Shown here in pieces: positions 36,310 through 45,340 of a stretch of DNA of 64,000 nt (within the stretch, counting starts at the first letter, position 1; each line of letters begins with the position of its first letter). The stretch spans positions 62,001 to 126,000 of the forward strand of contig JAQUAI010000002.1 of NCBI GenBank assembly GCA_028687335.1, written 5' to 3'. The stretch comes from Gallionella sp. (GTDB taxonomy: Bacteria > Pseudomonadota > Gammaproteobacteria > Burkholderiales > Gallionellaceae). A program made the position numbers and the translations under genes. The notes under the pieces were generated by a model. The model was not told the origin of the DNA and did not search any database. It was given only the letters and a program-made list of their open reading frames with translations.

Positions 36310-38178
36310 ATGAAACAAAAACTCATCGTTGTCGCCCTTTTGGGTGCGCTTGCTTCACCATTTGTCGCGTGCGCGGATGTGCCTGTGCTGGACGAAATTG
36401 TTGTTACCGCGACACGTGTTGCACAACCGCTCAATCAATCTTTGGCACACACCTCCGTCATTAGCCAAAAAGACATTTTTGCCTCACAGGCGGTTGATGT
36501 TACTGCGCTGCTAAAACAAGTCGCGGGTGTTGAAATTTACCAGAGCGGTGGGATTGGCAAGCAAAGCAGCTTATTTATGCGTGGAACCAATTCCAGTCAT
36601 GCGTTGGTATTGTTGGATGGCGTGAGAATAGGCTCGACCACTTCGGGGATGACGGCTATCGATCAGTTGATGCTGGACCAAATCGAACGCATCGAAGTCG
36701 TGCGCGGCAATGTCAGCAGCCTGTACGGTTCGGAGGGAATCGGCGGGGTCATCCAGATTTTTACCAAACAGGGTAAAGGCTCGCCGGGACTCAATGCCAG
36801 TGCGGGGTTCGGCACGCATAATACGCGGCGAGCAGCGGCGGGATTCGGCGGAAAAGTCGCAGACACAGCATTTAATGTGCAAGTTTCGACCTTTAGGAGT
36901 GATGGCGTTTCAGCGGTGAAGTCTAATCTGGTGCCGGGCGTCAATCCAGACAAAGATGGTTACGAAAACACCAGCTTTTCCACCAATTTACGACATGATT
37001 TCAACGCCAATCATCAGTTGTCGTTTTCCTTGTTTGATAGTCGCGCGAACAGCCAGACTGACAATTCTTTTGGCTTGATAAGCGATGTGAACAAAAGTAC
37101 AGCCAATGTGCAGAAAATGGCACTGGTTTCGGATAATCAATTGAGCGATATGTGGCAAAGCAAGGTGCAGTTGTCGCAGGGAGTGGACGATACGCAAAAC
37201 TTTTTGAACGGTGTGCCGGACTTGGGTTTGGGTGCGCAGTTCAAAACCACGAGTAGTCAAATCTCTTGGCAAAATACCTTGCAACTGGGCGAACATAACA
37301 TGCTGAATATCGGTATCGAGCAATTGAAGCAGCGTGTATCGAGCAGCACGGCATTTACCCGCACCACCCGCATTGACGATAGCGTGTTTGCCGGTTACAC
37401 CGCCATTTATGGCGCACATCAGCTGCAGCTCAACGTGCGTCAGGATCGTTATTCGGATGCCGGTAAGGCTGACACCGCATTTTTGGGTTACGGCTACGAG
37501 TTTAATCAAGCCTGGCGGATGACGGCCAGTACGGGGACCGCATTCAAGGCCCCAACACTGAACGACTTGTTCTATCCGTTTGTTAATTATGGGTTTGGTT
37601 TTTCCTATACAGGTAATCCAAATTTGCGGCCGGAGCGTTCCCGTAACAACGAACTCGGGTTGCACTATGCGTCGGACGGGCAGCGTGCCGATGTGGTGTA
37701 TTTTGACAACCGCATCAGCGACCTGATCGCCAACAATAATCTTCCTGCCAGCACTATGCTTAATTTGAGCAAAGCGCGTATTGACGGTGTCGAAGCGGTA
37801 TACGCCGGACAGTTTGACGACTTTGCCGTAAAGGCGGCACTGACCTTGCAAAACCCGCGCGACAGCCAAACTGGGCTAGCTTTGTTGCGCCGAGCAAAAT
37901 CGTTTTCAAACGTGGCGGTGACAAAGCGGTTCGGCGCGTGGCAGCTGGGCGGTGAATGGCAGCATAGCGGTACGCGTGCCGATATTGACATCAACACGTT
38001 TACCCGCACGACACTCGCCAGTTACGATGTGGCGAATGTGACCGCCAACTACGCGCTGGACAAACAATTGTCGCTATCGTTGCGTGTGGACAATCTGTTT
38101 AACCGCGATTACATGCTGGCACATGGCTACAACACATTGGGACGCACACTTTTTGTCGGGGTAAACTACCGGCAATAA
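36310..38178 (+). CDS. btuB: TonB-dependent vitamin B12 receptor BtuB
   Basis: A 622-residue outer-membrane receptor. Residues 1-21 or so are a signal peptide (ALASPFVACA). The TonB box is DEIVVTATR near residue 30, followed by the plug domain (VAGVEIYQSGGIGKQSSLFMRG, RIEVVRGNVSSLYGSEGIGGVI) and a 22-strand barrel. Length matches E. coli BtuB (614). The ATG at 36310 follows the cobalamin riboswitch; the longer open frame through the aptamer is not coding. The terminator at 38185 separates it only partly from the btuM-like gene downstream. Confidence 0.95.
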   Translation: MKQKLIVVALLGALASPFVACADVPVLDEIVVTATRVAQPLNQSLAHTSVISQKDIFASQAVDVTALLKQVAGVEIYQSGGIGKQSSLFMRGTNSSHALVLLDGVRIGSTTSGMTAIDQLMLDQIERIEVVRGNVSSLYGSEGIGGVIQIFTKQGKGSPGLNASAGFGTHNTRRAAAGFGGKVADTAFNVQVSTFRSDGVSAVKSNLVPGVNPDKDGYENTSFSTNLRHDFNANHQLSFSLFDSRANSQTDNSFGLISDVNKSTANVQKMALVSDNQLSDMWQSKVQLSQGVDDTQNFLNGVPDLGLGAQFKTTSSQISWQNTLQLGEHNMLNIGIEQLKQRVSSSTAFTRTTRIDDSVFAGYTAIYGAHQLQLNVRQDRYSDAGKADTAFLGYGYEFNQAWRMTASTGTAFKAPTLNDLFYPFVNYGFGFSYTGNPNLRPERSRNNELGLHYASDGQRADVVYFDNRISDLIANNNLPASTMLNLSKARIDGVEAVYAGQFDDFAVKAALTLQNPRDSQTGLALLRRAKSFSNVAVTKRFGAWQLGGEWQHSGTRADIDINTFTRTTLASYDVANVTANYALDKQLSLSLRVDNLFNRDYMLAHGYNTLGRTLFVGVNYRQ

Positions 38179-38184
38179 TATCGG

Positions 38185-38213
38185 CAAGGGCGGCATTGCC
38201 GCCCTTGTTTTTT
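38185..38213 (+). terminator. Rho-independent terminator after btuB
   Basis: Perfect 10-base stem CAAGGGCGGC / GCCGCCCTTG with a three-base loop and six T residues. Confidence 0.9.
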
Positions 38214-38268
38214 GCGGCTTGGTATACTGTCGCCACTATTGAATACAGTTCTTGAAACAGGTGATGAA

Positions 38269-38832
38269 ATGAACACGATGCAAATTAAAAATATGGCGAT
38301 ATTTGCCGCACTGGTTGGCTTGATGGCGGTTACGCGCGACCATCATTTTGGCTCTTCGCTGCATTTGCCGGATGCCTCGCTTGCGGTATTCCTGCTGGCG
38401 GGTTTTTATTTGCCGCGCTGGGTATTTCCGTTCCTGCTGGTCGAGGCGGGCGTGGCGGATTATCTGGCCATTAACTATGGCGGTGTGAGCGGATGGTGTT
38501 TTTCGCCCGCTTACTGGTTCCTGATTCCTACTTATTTCTCGTTGTGGTTCGCCGGACGTTTTTATGCGCAACGTCATCAGTTCACAGCTCGCAGCCTGAC
38601 CGAGTTCGCGGGCATTTCCTTGGCAGCTACGACTGTTGCATTTTTAATTTCCAACATCAGCTTTTATCTGTTTGCAGAATACTTTGCCGAGATGACTGCA
38701 CTGCAATATGCGCAGCAACTGACGCAGTACTTCTCGCCCTATTTGCAAGGGGCATTCCTGTATCTCATCCCCGCTGCGGTTTTGCACATTGTTGCCGTGC
38801 AGGCGACTCGCGGCGTTGCGCAGAAAATCTGA
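38269..38832 (+). CDS. btuM: BtuM-like cobalamin transporter (solitary ECF S-component type)
   Basis: A 187-residue protein with about five or six hydrophobic helices. Its size, topology and place directly after riboswitch-controlled btuB match BtuM, the small inner-membrane B12 transporter described in Thiobacillus denitrificans, which needs no ATPase and has an essential cobalt-binding cysteine near residue 80. Here a single candidate, Cys77 in SGWCFSPAYW, occupies that position. The ATG at 38269 is preceded by ACAGGTGATGAA; a further upstream frame overlaps the terminator. A TATACT at 38223 may give it its own promoter. Identification is by recollection of the family, so moderate. Confidence 0.72.
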   Translation: MNTMQIKNMAIFAALVGLMAVTRDHHFGSSLHLPDASLAVFLLAGFYLPRWVFPFLLVEAGVADYLAINYGGVSGWCFSPAYWFLIPTYFSLWFAGRFYAQRHQFTARSLTEFAGISLAATTVAFLISNISFYLFAEYFAEMTALQYAQQLTQYFSPYLQGAFLYLIPAAVLHIVAVQATRGVAQKI

Positions 38833-38850
38833 CGGGTGCATGCCGCACCC

Positions 38851-40596
38851 ATGACCAGTTACCAGCTTTACTCGCGCCTGCTCGGCTACGTTAAGCCGTA
38901 CTGGCGCGTGTTTGCCGTTTCTCTGCTTGGCATGATCGTGGTGGCGGCGACTGAGCCTTTGGTTCCCGCGCTGATGAAGCCGATGTTGGATGGCACATTC
39001 GTGCACAAAGATCAGGAGATGATGCGCATGGTGCCCGCGATCATCATTCTCATTTTTTTGGTGCGCGGCATCGCAACATTTATTGGAACCTATGCGATCA
39101 GCTGGGTGGGAAATAAGTTGGTGATGGATTTGCGCAACGAAATGTTCCGCAAACTACTCAGCTTACCTACTCGCTATTACGATGATCACGCCACGGGCTC
39201 GCTAATTTCAAAATTGACCTTTGATGTCACGCAGGTGACTAGTGCGGCAACAGTGGTGGTGACTATCACCGTGCGCGACTCTATTGTCATCGTTGGGTTG
39301 CTCGGCTGGTTGTTTTATTTGAACTGGAAGTTGACTCTGTTGACGCTGCTGATGGCACCGGTCATTGCTATCATCATCAGCACTATCAGTAAGCGTATGC
39401 GTACCAGCAGTCGCGATACTCAGCAGGCGATGGGCGACATCACGCAAGTGATCGAGGAAAGCGTTTCCGCACACAAGGTAGTCAAACTGTTCGGCGGGCA
39501 GACCTATGAGGGACAACGCTTCAATGAACAAGCCAACTGGGTGCGTCGCCACGCCATGAAGCAGGCTTCGGCCGCTGCGGCGAATGTACCCATTGTGCAA
39601 ATGGTGGCCGCGCTGGCGCTGGCTGTGGTGGTTTATCTGGCCACGCTGCAATCGAATGCCGATGAAGTGACCGTGGGCGGTTTCGTTTCTTTCATCATGG
39701 CGATGCTGATGCTCACCGCGCCGCTGAAACGTCTGACCGGAGTCAGCGAATACCTGCAACGCGGTTTGGCCGCAGCCGAGAGCGTATTTGCTTTGCTGGA
39801 TACGGAAAGCGAAGTGGATCAGGGTACGCAACAAATCGGACGCGTACGCGGCGAATTACATTTCGACGGTGTGCAGTTTGCTTATGCGCAGGATGCACGT
39901 CCTGCTTTGCAAAACATCGAATTGGATATTCGTGCCGGGGAAAATGTTGCGCTGGTGGGGGCTTCTGGTAGTGGCAAGACCACGCTGGCCAATCTGGTAC
40001 CGCGTTTTTATACGCCCACCGCTGGACGCATTATGCTGGACGGGTATGACATCACAACACTGACATTGGCCAGCCTGCGCGCCAACATCGCGCTGGTTAG
40101 CCAAGAAGTGGTGTTATTCAACGACACGCTGGCTGCGAACATCGCCTACGGCCAGATGCGCGAAGTGAGCGAAGCCGAAATCATCGCTGCCGCCACTGCC
40201 GCGCATGCGATGGAATTTATTCGCGAATGGCCGGAAGGTTTGAATACCCTTGTGGGTGAGCGCGGAGTGAAGTTGTCAGGCGGTCAGCGTCAGCGTATTG
40301 CTATTGCCCGCGCCATTCTTAAAGATGCGCCTATCCTCATTCTGGACGAAGCTACTTCAGCGCTGGATAGCGAGTCAGAGCGCCATGTGCAGGCCGCATT
40401 GGAAACACTGATGCAAGGACGCACCACGCTAGTTATTGCGCATCGCCTATCCACTATCGAAAAAGCGGACCGTATCGTGGTGATGCAAAAAGGGGAAATC
40501 GCCGAGATCGGCACCCATGCCGAACTCATTGCGCATGACGGCACCTATGCCCAGTTGCATCGTATTCAATTCGGTTTGACGGCTAGCGCAACATAA
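38851..40596 (+). CDS. msbA: Lipid A / phospholipid exporter MsbA (ABC transporter)
   Basis: A 581-residue half transporter: six-helix ABC membrane domain (about 1-320) and a nucleotide-binding domain. Walker A is GASGSGKTTL near residue 372, the signature LSGGQRQR near 477 and Walker B ILILDEATSALD near 497. It flips lipid A-core across the inner membrane. The ATG at 38851 is chosen; a GTG five codons upstream is possible. It starts 18 bases after the btuM-like gene and may share a transcript. Confidence 0.92.
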   Translation: MTSYQLYSRLLGYVKPYWRVFAVSLLGMIVVAATEPLVPALMKPMLDGTFVHKDQEMMRMVPAIIILIFLVRGIATFIGTYAISWVGNKLVMDLRNEMFRKLLSLPTRYYDDHATGSLISKLTFDVTQVTSAATVVVTITVRDSIVIVGLLGWLFYLNWKLTLLTLLMAPVIAIIISTISKRMRTSSRDTQQAMGDITQVIEESVSAHKVVKLFGGQTYEGQRFNEQANWVRRHAMKQASAAAANVPIVQMVAALALAVVVYLATLQSNADEVTVGGFVSFIMAMLMLTAPLKRLTGVSEYLQRGLAAAESVFALLDTESEVDQGTQQIGRVRGELHFDGVQFAYAQDARPALQNIELDIRAGENVALVGASGSGKTTLANLVPRFYTPTAGRIMLDGYDITTLTLASLRANIALVSQEVVLFNDTLAANIAYGQMREVSEAEIIAAATAAHAMEFIREWPEGLNTLVGERGVKLSGGQRQRIAIARAILKDAPILILDEATSALDSESERHVQAALETLMQGRTTLVIAHRLSTIEKADRIVVMQKGEIAEIGTHAELIAHDGTYAQLHRIQFGLTASAT

Positions 40597-40685
40597 CCCC
40601 TTCAGCGATGTTGACAGGCGCGAAGCATCCCGCTACATTTCATACCCAACCATTTCACTCAACCACTTCAACTCAGGAGATCCAC

Positions 40686-41291
40686 ATGGCCGTACTAGTT
40701 GGCAAGCAAGCCCCCGATTTCAACGCGGTTACCGTAATGGGTAACAACGAGATCAACGAAACTTTCAATCTGAAGAAATTCATCAGCGGCAAATACGCTG
40801 TGATTTTCTTCTATCCGCTGGACTTCACCTTCGTGTGCCCGTCTGAGCTGATCGCGTTTAACCATCGTCTGGACGAATTCAAGAAGCGCAACGTCGAAGT
40901 GATCGGCGTGTCTATTGACTCCCAGTTCACCCACCTTGCATGGAAAAACACTCCAGTTGAAAAAGGCGGTATCGGCCAAGTGCAATATCCACTGGTTGCC
41001 GATGTGAAGCACGAAATCTGCAAAGCCTACGACGTTGAGTTCGACGCTGCGGGTGTCGCATTCCGTGGCTCCTTTCTGATTGACCGCGCTGGTGTCGTGC
41101 GTCACCAAGTGGTGAACGACCTGCCGCTGGGTCGTAACATCGACGAAATGATCCGCATGGTTGACGCGCTGCAATTCACCGAAGAACACGGTGAAGTGTG
41201 CCCAGCCGGTTGGAGCAAAGGTAAGGCTGGTATGAATGCTTCGCCGGAAGGTGTTGCAAAGTATCTGGCTAATCACGCCAAAGAGCTGTAA
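40686..41291 (+). CDS. 2-Cys peroxiredoxin (AhpC/Prx1 type)
   Basis: A 201-residue thiol peroxidase that reduces hydrogen peroxide and organic peroxides. The peroxidatic Cys51 is in FTFVCPSEL and the resolving Cys172 in EVCPAGW, the arrangement of typical 2-Cys enzymes. The ATG at 40686 has a strong AGGAGA site; the longer upstream frame is not conserved. Reductant (thioredoxin or AhpF) is not encoded nearby. A strong terminator follows. Confidence 0.94.
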   Translation: MAVLVGKQAPDFNAVTVMGNNEINETFNLKKFISGKYAVIFFYPLDFTFVCPSELIAFNHRLDEFKKRNVEVIGVSIDSQFTHLAWKNTPVEKGGIGQVQYPLVADVKHEICKAYDVEFDAAGVAFRGSFLIDRAGVVRHQVVNDLPLGRNIDEMIRMVDALQFTEEHGEVCPAGWSKGKAGMNASPEGVAKYLANHAKEL

Positions 41292-41310
41292 TTTTTCCGT
41301 TTAATCGGTA

Positions 41311-41348
41311 AAACACTAAAGCCACCGCAAGGTGGCTTTAGTGTTTTG
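41311..41348. terminator. Bidirectional terminator
   Basis: Sixteen-base perfect stem AAACACTAAAGCCACC (41311-41326) and its complement 41331-41346 with a GCAA loop and A/T tails on both sides. It can stop the peroxiredoxin transcript and the convergent HD-GYP gene. Confidence 0.92.
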
Positions 41349-41366
41349 TGGGGTGTAAAAATGGGA

Positions 41367-42923
41367 TTAGTTGCGCGCCAAGCTAGCCAGCTGAGCATCC
41401 TCGACACGAATGTGATGGATTAGCCAGTCGCGCATATAAGCCAGTACGTCGAATTGAGCTACCAGCGGATTAATGTGCAGTTCGTCGTAAAACTCACCGA
41501 TTTTTTCCTCGAAAGCATGGTGCTGGTGTAGCTGACGGCCAATGCCGTCATAGGCGTAATGGCTCATCATTTGTTCTTCCGCGCGGAAGTGGATTTTGGC
41601 GTAGGCATCCAGCGAGCGAATCAGGCGCGCCACTTGGCGTGTACCGCGCTTGTTGACCACTACCGCATACAAGTCATTAATCAGATCGAATAGGTAACGG
41701 TGATGCTCATCGATGGTATCGATGCCGACGTTAAGATTATCATCCCAAGAAATCCAAACATTTTCACGTCGACGGATCGGCGGCAACGTGAGGACTTGTT
41801 TCGGGTCGATGATGTCGTCGCGGTACAGTTCACGGATACGCAAAATTTCCGGCATCGCATCGTCGAAAGCGCGCACCACAGCCGGGTCGAAATGCTTGCC
41901 CGCTTCGGATAGCACCCAGTCGTGCGCGGTATCCACCGGCCATGGCTCTTTGTAGGGGCGGGTGGAGGTAAGTGCATCGAATACGTCGGCGACAGCACAA
42001 ATTCGAGCCAGTAGCGGAATGTTCTCGCCCGCCAGTCCGAGCGGATAACCTTTGCCATCCCAGCGCTCGTGATGCGAGCCGGCGATGTCACGTGCGGCCT
42101 TGATGAGCGCATCGTTGCCCGCGAGAATTTTCGCACCGATCTCCGCATGGCTTTTCATCACTTCATATTCTTCCGGTGTCAGCTTGCCGGGTTTGAGCAG
42201 CACGGCATCGGCAATGCCAATCTTGCCGACATCGTGCATCGGGGCGGCGATGTAAAGCAGTTCTCGGTCATCTTCGGGGAGGTGTAGTGCCTTGGCAATG
42301 GCCTGTGCAAAGTTGGTCATGCGCATGATGTGCCAACCGGTTTCGTTGTCGCGATATTCCGAAGCAACGCCGAGACTGCGTATCGCTTCGGTACGGGCTT
42401 CCTCCAACTCCAGCTCACGGATGCATAGCGTTTCGTTAATCAGGCTACGCTGCACCAGCCCTGACAAGGCGCGCGCTAAATCGTTGAAAAAATCGGCATG
42501 AACAGGGTTCAGCGTGTAGTTTGTCGGGGTGAATAGAACGATATAACCTTTTCCCTGTTGTTCGATATGCAGCGGCAACAGCAACATGCGGGCGAGCGCA
42601 CCCTGAGGGCAGTCGGTATCGGTAAAAAGAATATCTTCGGTCTGACAGCAGTGCGCAACTTGGGGATTGCCGAATGCCGACGATTGCCATTGCATCGGGG
42701 TTTCCCAGCTGGGTGACATACCAAACTGGGCGACCTGAAAATAGCGTCCGCGCGGATTGAGTAGCATTACCGCACCACGCTGTTCAAGCGGAAGATCGGG
42801 CAGACTATTCAAAATAGTGAATAGGTTGTCTAACAAGCTATCGAGATCGCTGCCGCTATGACTGGCTATCGTTAATTCGAAAACCAGCTTTCTGATGGCA
42901 AGCAATTCTTCTTCTTTGTTCAT
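41367..42923 (-). CDS. GAF - HD-GYP - hemerythrin protein, probable O2/redox-responsive c-di-GMP phosphodiesterase
   Basis: A 518-residue cytoplasmic protein. Residues about 10-165 form a GAF-like domain. The HD-GYP domain (about 175-370) keeps the catalytic motifs: MHDVGKIGI, the following LLKPGKLTPEE and HHERWDGKGYP. Residues about 385-518 are a bacteriohemerythrin with the diiron ligands in order (DEHHRYLFD, HFRAEEQMM, QLHQHHAFEEK, HHIRVED). The likely function is hydrolysis of cyclic di-GMP under control of O2 or redox state at the diiron site. The ATG at 42923 with GGTGAGG upstream is preferred over a GTG two codons earlier. It is divergent from the symporter gene. Confidence 0.9.
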   Translation of the reverse strand: MNKEEELLAIRKLVFELTIASHSGSDLDSLLDNLFTILNSLPDLPLEQRGAVMLLNPRGRYFQVAQFGMSPSWETPMQWQSSAFGNPQVAHCCQTEDILFTDTDCPQGALARMLLLPLHIEQQGKGYIVLFTPTNYTLNPVHADFFNDLARALSGLVQRSLINETLCIRELELEEARTEAIRSLGVASEYRDNETGWHIMRMTNFAQAIAKALHLPEDDRELLYIAAPMHDVGKIGIADAVLLKPGKLTPEEYEVMKSHAEIGAKILAGNDALIKAARDIAGSHHERWDGKGYPLGLAGENIPLLARICAVADVFDALTSTRPYKEPWPVDTAHDWVLSEAGKHFDPAVVRAFDDAMPEILRIRELYRDDIIDPKQVLTLPPIRRRENVWISWDDNLNVGIDTIDEHHRYLFDLINDLYAVVVNKRGTRQVARLIRSLDAYAKIHFRAEEQMMSHYAYDGIGRQLHQHHAFEEKIGEFYDELHINPLVAQFDVLAYMRDWLIHHIRVEDAQLASLARN

Positions 42924-42979
42924 GCGCACCTCACCCTGAGTGACCCGATCAAAGCCGGTATTTTTATGCGCATAGTGTG

Positions 42980-43029
42980 CCCGATTTTTTAAAAACAGGG
43001 GAGGTGTAATAAGGGTTTTTTAAATCGGG
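42980..43029. repeat. A/T-rich inverted repeat in a divergent promoter region
   Basis: CCCGATTTTTTAAAAA (42980-42995) and TTTTTTAAATCGGG (43016-43029) form imperfect arms around a 20-base centre. It lies between the divergent HD-GYP and symporter genes. It could be an operator or a DNA-bending site. It is not in a terminator position for either gene. Confidence 0.5.
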
Positions 43030-43063
43030 ATTTGTGTACTGTCTCGCCGCAGGATTATCCGGT

Positions 43064-43076
43064 TAAAATTCGCGCC
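43064..43076 (+). promoter_or_regulatory. Predicted -10 with CGCGCC discriminator, symporter gene
   Basis: TAAAAT at 43064-43069, T, then CGCGCC, 26 bases before the ATG at 43102. Confidence 0.45.
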
Positions 43077-43101
43077 GTTACCTCATTCGCAGGATGCTCC
43101 C

Positions 43102-44562
43102 ATGTTGCTCTGGTTCGTCATTCTCTATCTGCTTGTTTCTATAGGTATCGGCCTGTACGCCGCCACGCGAGTGCATAGTGCGCGTGACTTTGCAGTGGCC
43201 GGACGACACTTGCCCTTGCCTATCGTAACTGCGACGGTATTTGCCACCTGGTTTGGGGCTGAAACGGTACTGGGCATTTCCGCCACATTCGTCAAAGAAG
43301 GTATGGGTGGTGTTGTGGCCGATCCTTTTGGTGCCGCGTTGTGCTTGATTCTTGCGGGTCTGTTTTTTGCCAACAAGCTGTATCGCATGAATTTGCTTAC
43401 CATCGGTGACTTTTACCGCGTGCGCTACAACCGGGCGGTGGAGCTGATTGCGGCGGTGTGTATTGTGGTGTCGTATCTGGGCTGGGTGTCGGCGCAAATT
43501 ATGGCATTGGGGCTGGTGTTTAATGTGGTCAGTGGCGGCGCGGTGTCGCAGGAAATGGGCATGGTGATCGGTGCGCTCATCGTGCTGACTTACACCACTT
43601 TTGGTGGGATGTGGTCGGTGGCTTTGCTCGACTTTGTGCAGATGACCGTGATTATGTGCGGAATGTTATTTATCGCTTGGTTTGTTAGCGGCATGACTGG
43701 TGGCGTGAGCGCGGTTGTGAGTCATGCCGAAGCGGCGGGGAAACTGGACTTCTTCCCCAAGGGTGACTACACGCAGTGGGTACCTTTCATTGGCGCATGG
43801 TTGACTATGATGCTCGGCTCGATTCCGCAGCAGGATGTATTCCAGCGCATCACCGCCGCCAAAAACCAGAAGACGGCAGTGCGCGGTTCTGTGTTGGGGG
43901 GCTCGCTGTATTTTATATTCGCTTTTGTACCGATGTTTTTGGCGTACTCCGCCACGCTGGTCGATCCGGCTGTATTTGGTGAATTGCTGGAGCAGGATTC
44001 GCAACTGGTGCTCCCTACACTGATTTTGGAGCACACGCCGGTGTTTGCGCAGGTGATATTTTTTGGCGCGCTGCTATCGGCCATTATGAGTTGCTCATCA
44101 GCAACGTTGCTGGCACCCTCGGTTGCTTTCACTGAAAATATTCTTAAGCACTTCGTGTTCAAACACATGAGCGACCGCGAGTTTCTGCGTGCCATGCGTA
44201 TCACGCTGTGGTGCTTCGGCGCGGTAGTGTTGAGCGTGGCGCTGAATTCGGAGCTGAGCATTTTTAAGATGGTGGAAAGCGCATACAAAATTACGCTGGT
44301 GGCCGCGTTTACGCCGCTAGCATTTGGGCTGTACTGGAAGCGGGCGAATACGCAGGGGGCGCTGGCCGCCATGGTGATGGGCTTGTCCAGTTGGATGTTG
44401 TGCGAGGTGTTCGAGCCTTCTGCTATCTGGCCGCCGCAACTGATCGGACTGCTATTCAGCATCACTGGCATGGTTGTCGGTTCGCTCTTGCCCAATCTCA
44501 TGGGGGAACACGCCGAGCCGCACCGGCATCCGAATCACCACATTGCGCCGCTGACTGAGTAA
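43102..44562 (+). CDS. Sodium:solute symporter (SSS) family transporter
   Basis: A 486-residue membrane protein with about 12-13 hydrophobic helices. It fits the SSS family (RDFAVAGRHLPLPIVTATVFATWFGAETVLG; the NKLYRMNLLTIGDFYRVRYN loop; YTTFGGMWSVALLDFVQM). The substrate is unknown; families nearby transport proline, pantothenate or sugars. It ends in a His/Pro-rich tail. AGGATGCTCCC precedes the ATG. PhoB follows after 74 bases. Confidence 0.87.
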   Translation: MLLWFVILYLLVSIGIGLYAATRVHSARDFAVAGRHLPLPIVTATVFATWFGAETVLGISATFVKEGMGGVVADPFGAALCLILAGLFFANKLYRMNLLTIGDFYRVRYNRAVELIAAVCIVVSYLGWVSAQIMALGLVFNVVSGGAVSQEMGMVIGALIVLTYTTFGGMWSVALLDFVQMTVIMCGMLFIAWFVSGMTGGVSAVVSHAEAAGKLDFFPKGDYTQWVPFIGAWLTMMLGSIPQQDVFQRITAAKNQKTAVRGSVLGGSLYFIFAFVPMFLAYSATLVDPAVFGELLEQDSQLVLPTLILEHTPVFAQVIFFGALLSAIMSCSSATLLAPSVAFTENILKHFVFKHMSDREFLRAMRITLWCFGAVVLSVALNSELSIFKMVESAYKITLVAAFTPLAFGLYWKRANTQGALAAMVMGLSSWMLCEVFEPSAIWPPQLIGLLFSITGMVVGSLLPNLMGEHAEPHRHPNHHIAPLTE

Positions 44563-44571
44563 ATTAAACTA

Positions 44572-44600
44572 GTGTCATGCTACTGTCACAATTCCTTCAT
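44572..44600 (+). promoter_or_regulatory. Pho box upstream of phoB
   Basis: Three direct 7-base half-sites at the canonical 11-base spacing: GTGTCAT (44572), CTGTCAC (44583) and CCTTCAT (44594), with A/T-containing 4-base spacers between. This matches the PhoB consensus CTGTCAT repeats and lies 37 bases before the phoB ATG. It implies autoregulation of phoB-phoR under phosphate limitation. Confidence 0.75.
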
Positions 44601-44636
44601 ACCATCGCAAGCGTTGTGTAACGAAACGGAGAAGAA

Positions 44637-45326
44637 ATGACGATTGCGAACATATTACTGGTGGAAGACGAGCCGGCAATTCAGGAGCTGCTGGCGTTCA
44701 ATGTGGCCCAGGCGGGATTCAATGCACTGCGTGCCGCAGATGCCGACTCCATGTGGAAACAGATACAAACCAAAGTGCCGGACTTGATTTTGCTCGACTG
44801 GATGCTGCCCGAAACCAGTGGCATTGTGTTGGCCAAACAATTACGCGCAGATAGCCGCACGCGCGACGTACCGATTATCATGCTTACCGCGCGCGGTGAA
44901 GAGCGCGACAAGATACTTGGCTTGGAAGCAGGGGCTGACGATTACATCACCAAGCCGTTTTCGCCGCGCGAGTTGATGGCGCGTATTCGGGCGGTATTGC
45001 GTCGCCATGCGCCGGTGTTGTCGGAGGACGTGGTTGCGCTTGGCGGAATTGAATTGTCGCCAGTTACCCACCGCGTGCTCGCCAAAGGGCATAACATCGA
45101 CATCGGGCCGACTGAATTTCGGCTACTGCAATTTTTTATGACCCATCCCGAGCGAGTGTATGCACGTGCTCAGGTGTTGGATCAGGTATGGGGCACGCAA
45201 GTGTTTGTCGAAGAACGCACGGTGGATGTGCACATTCGCCGTTTGCGCGCCGCTCTGGAACCATTTGGTTTGGATAGTTTGATACAGACTGTGCGCGGTA
45301 GCGGTTATCGTTTTTCCACGCATTAA
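44637..45326 (+). CDS. phoB: Phosphate regulon response regulator PhoB
   Basis: A 229-residue OmpR-type regulator. The receiver has [13 protein letters not shown], the phospho-Asp in [13 protein letters not shown] near residue 53 and [12 protein letters not shown] near 105. The winged helix carries [30 protein letters not shown] and [14 protein letters not shown], both strongly PhoB-like. GGAGAAGAA precedes the ATG. phoR follows; the upstream Pho box supports the assignment. No pst or phoU genes are in the window. Confidence 0.93.
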   Translation: MTIANILLVEDEPAIQELLAFNVAQAGFNALRAADADSMWKQIQTKVPDLILLDWMLPETSGIVLAKQLRADSRTRDVPIIMLTARGEERDKILGLEAGADDYITKPFSPRELMARIRAVLRRHAPVLSEDVVALGGIELSPVTHRVLAKGHNIDIGPTEFRLLQFFMTHPERVYARAQVLDQVWGTQVFVEERTVDVHIRRLRAALEPFGLDSLIQTVRGSGYRFSTH

Positions 45327-45340
45327 CAACAGGAGCAGTT

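Noticed and set aside
36988-37869. 293-codon minus-strand ORF opposite btuB
   Set aside because: No recognisable domain, no ribosome binding site, and full overlap with a confident btuB.
39208-39834. 208-codon minus-strand ORF opposite msbA
   Set aside because: His/Gln/Arg-rich shadow frame without any domain.
43767-44501. 244-codon minus-strand ORF opposite the symporter gene
   Set aside because: Composition is that of an antisense frame (Ser, Asn, Thr rich) and the plus gene is confidently coding.
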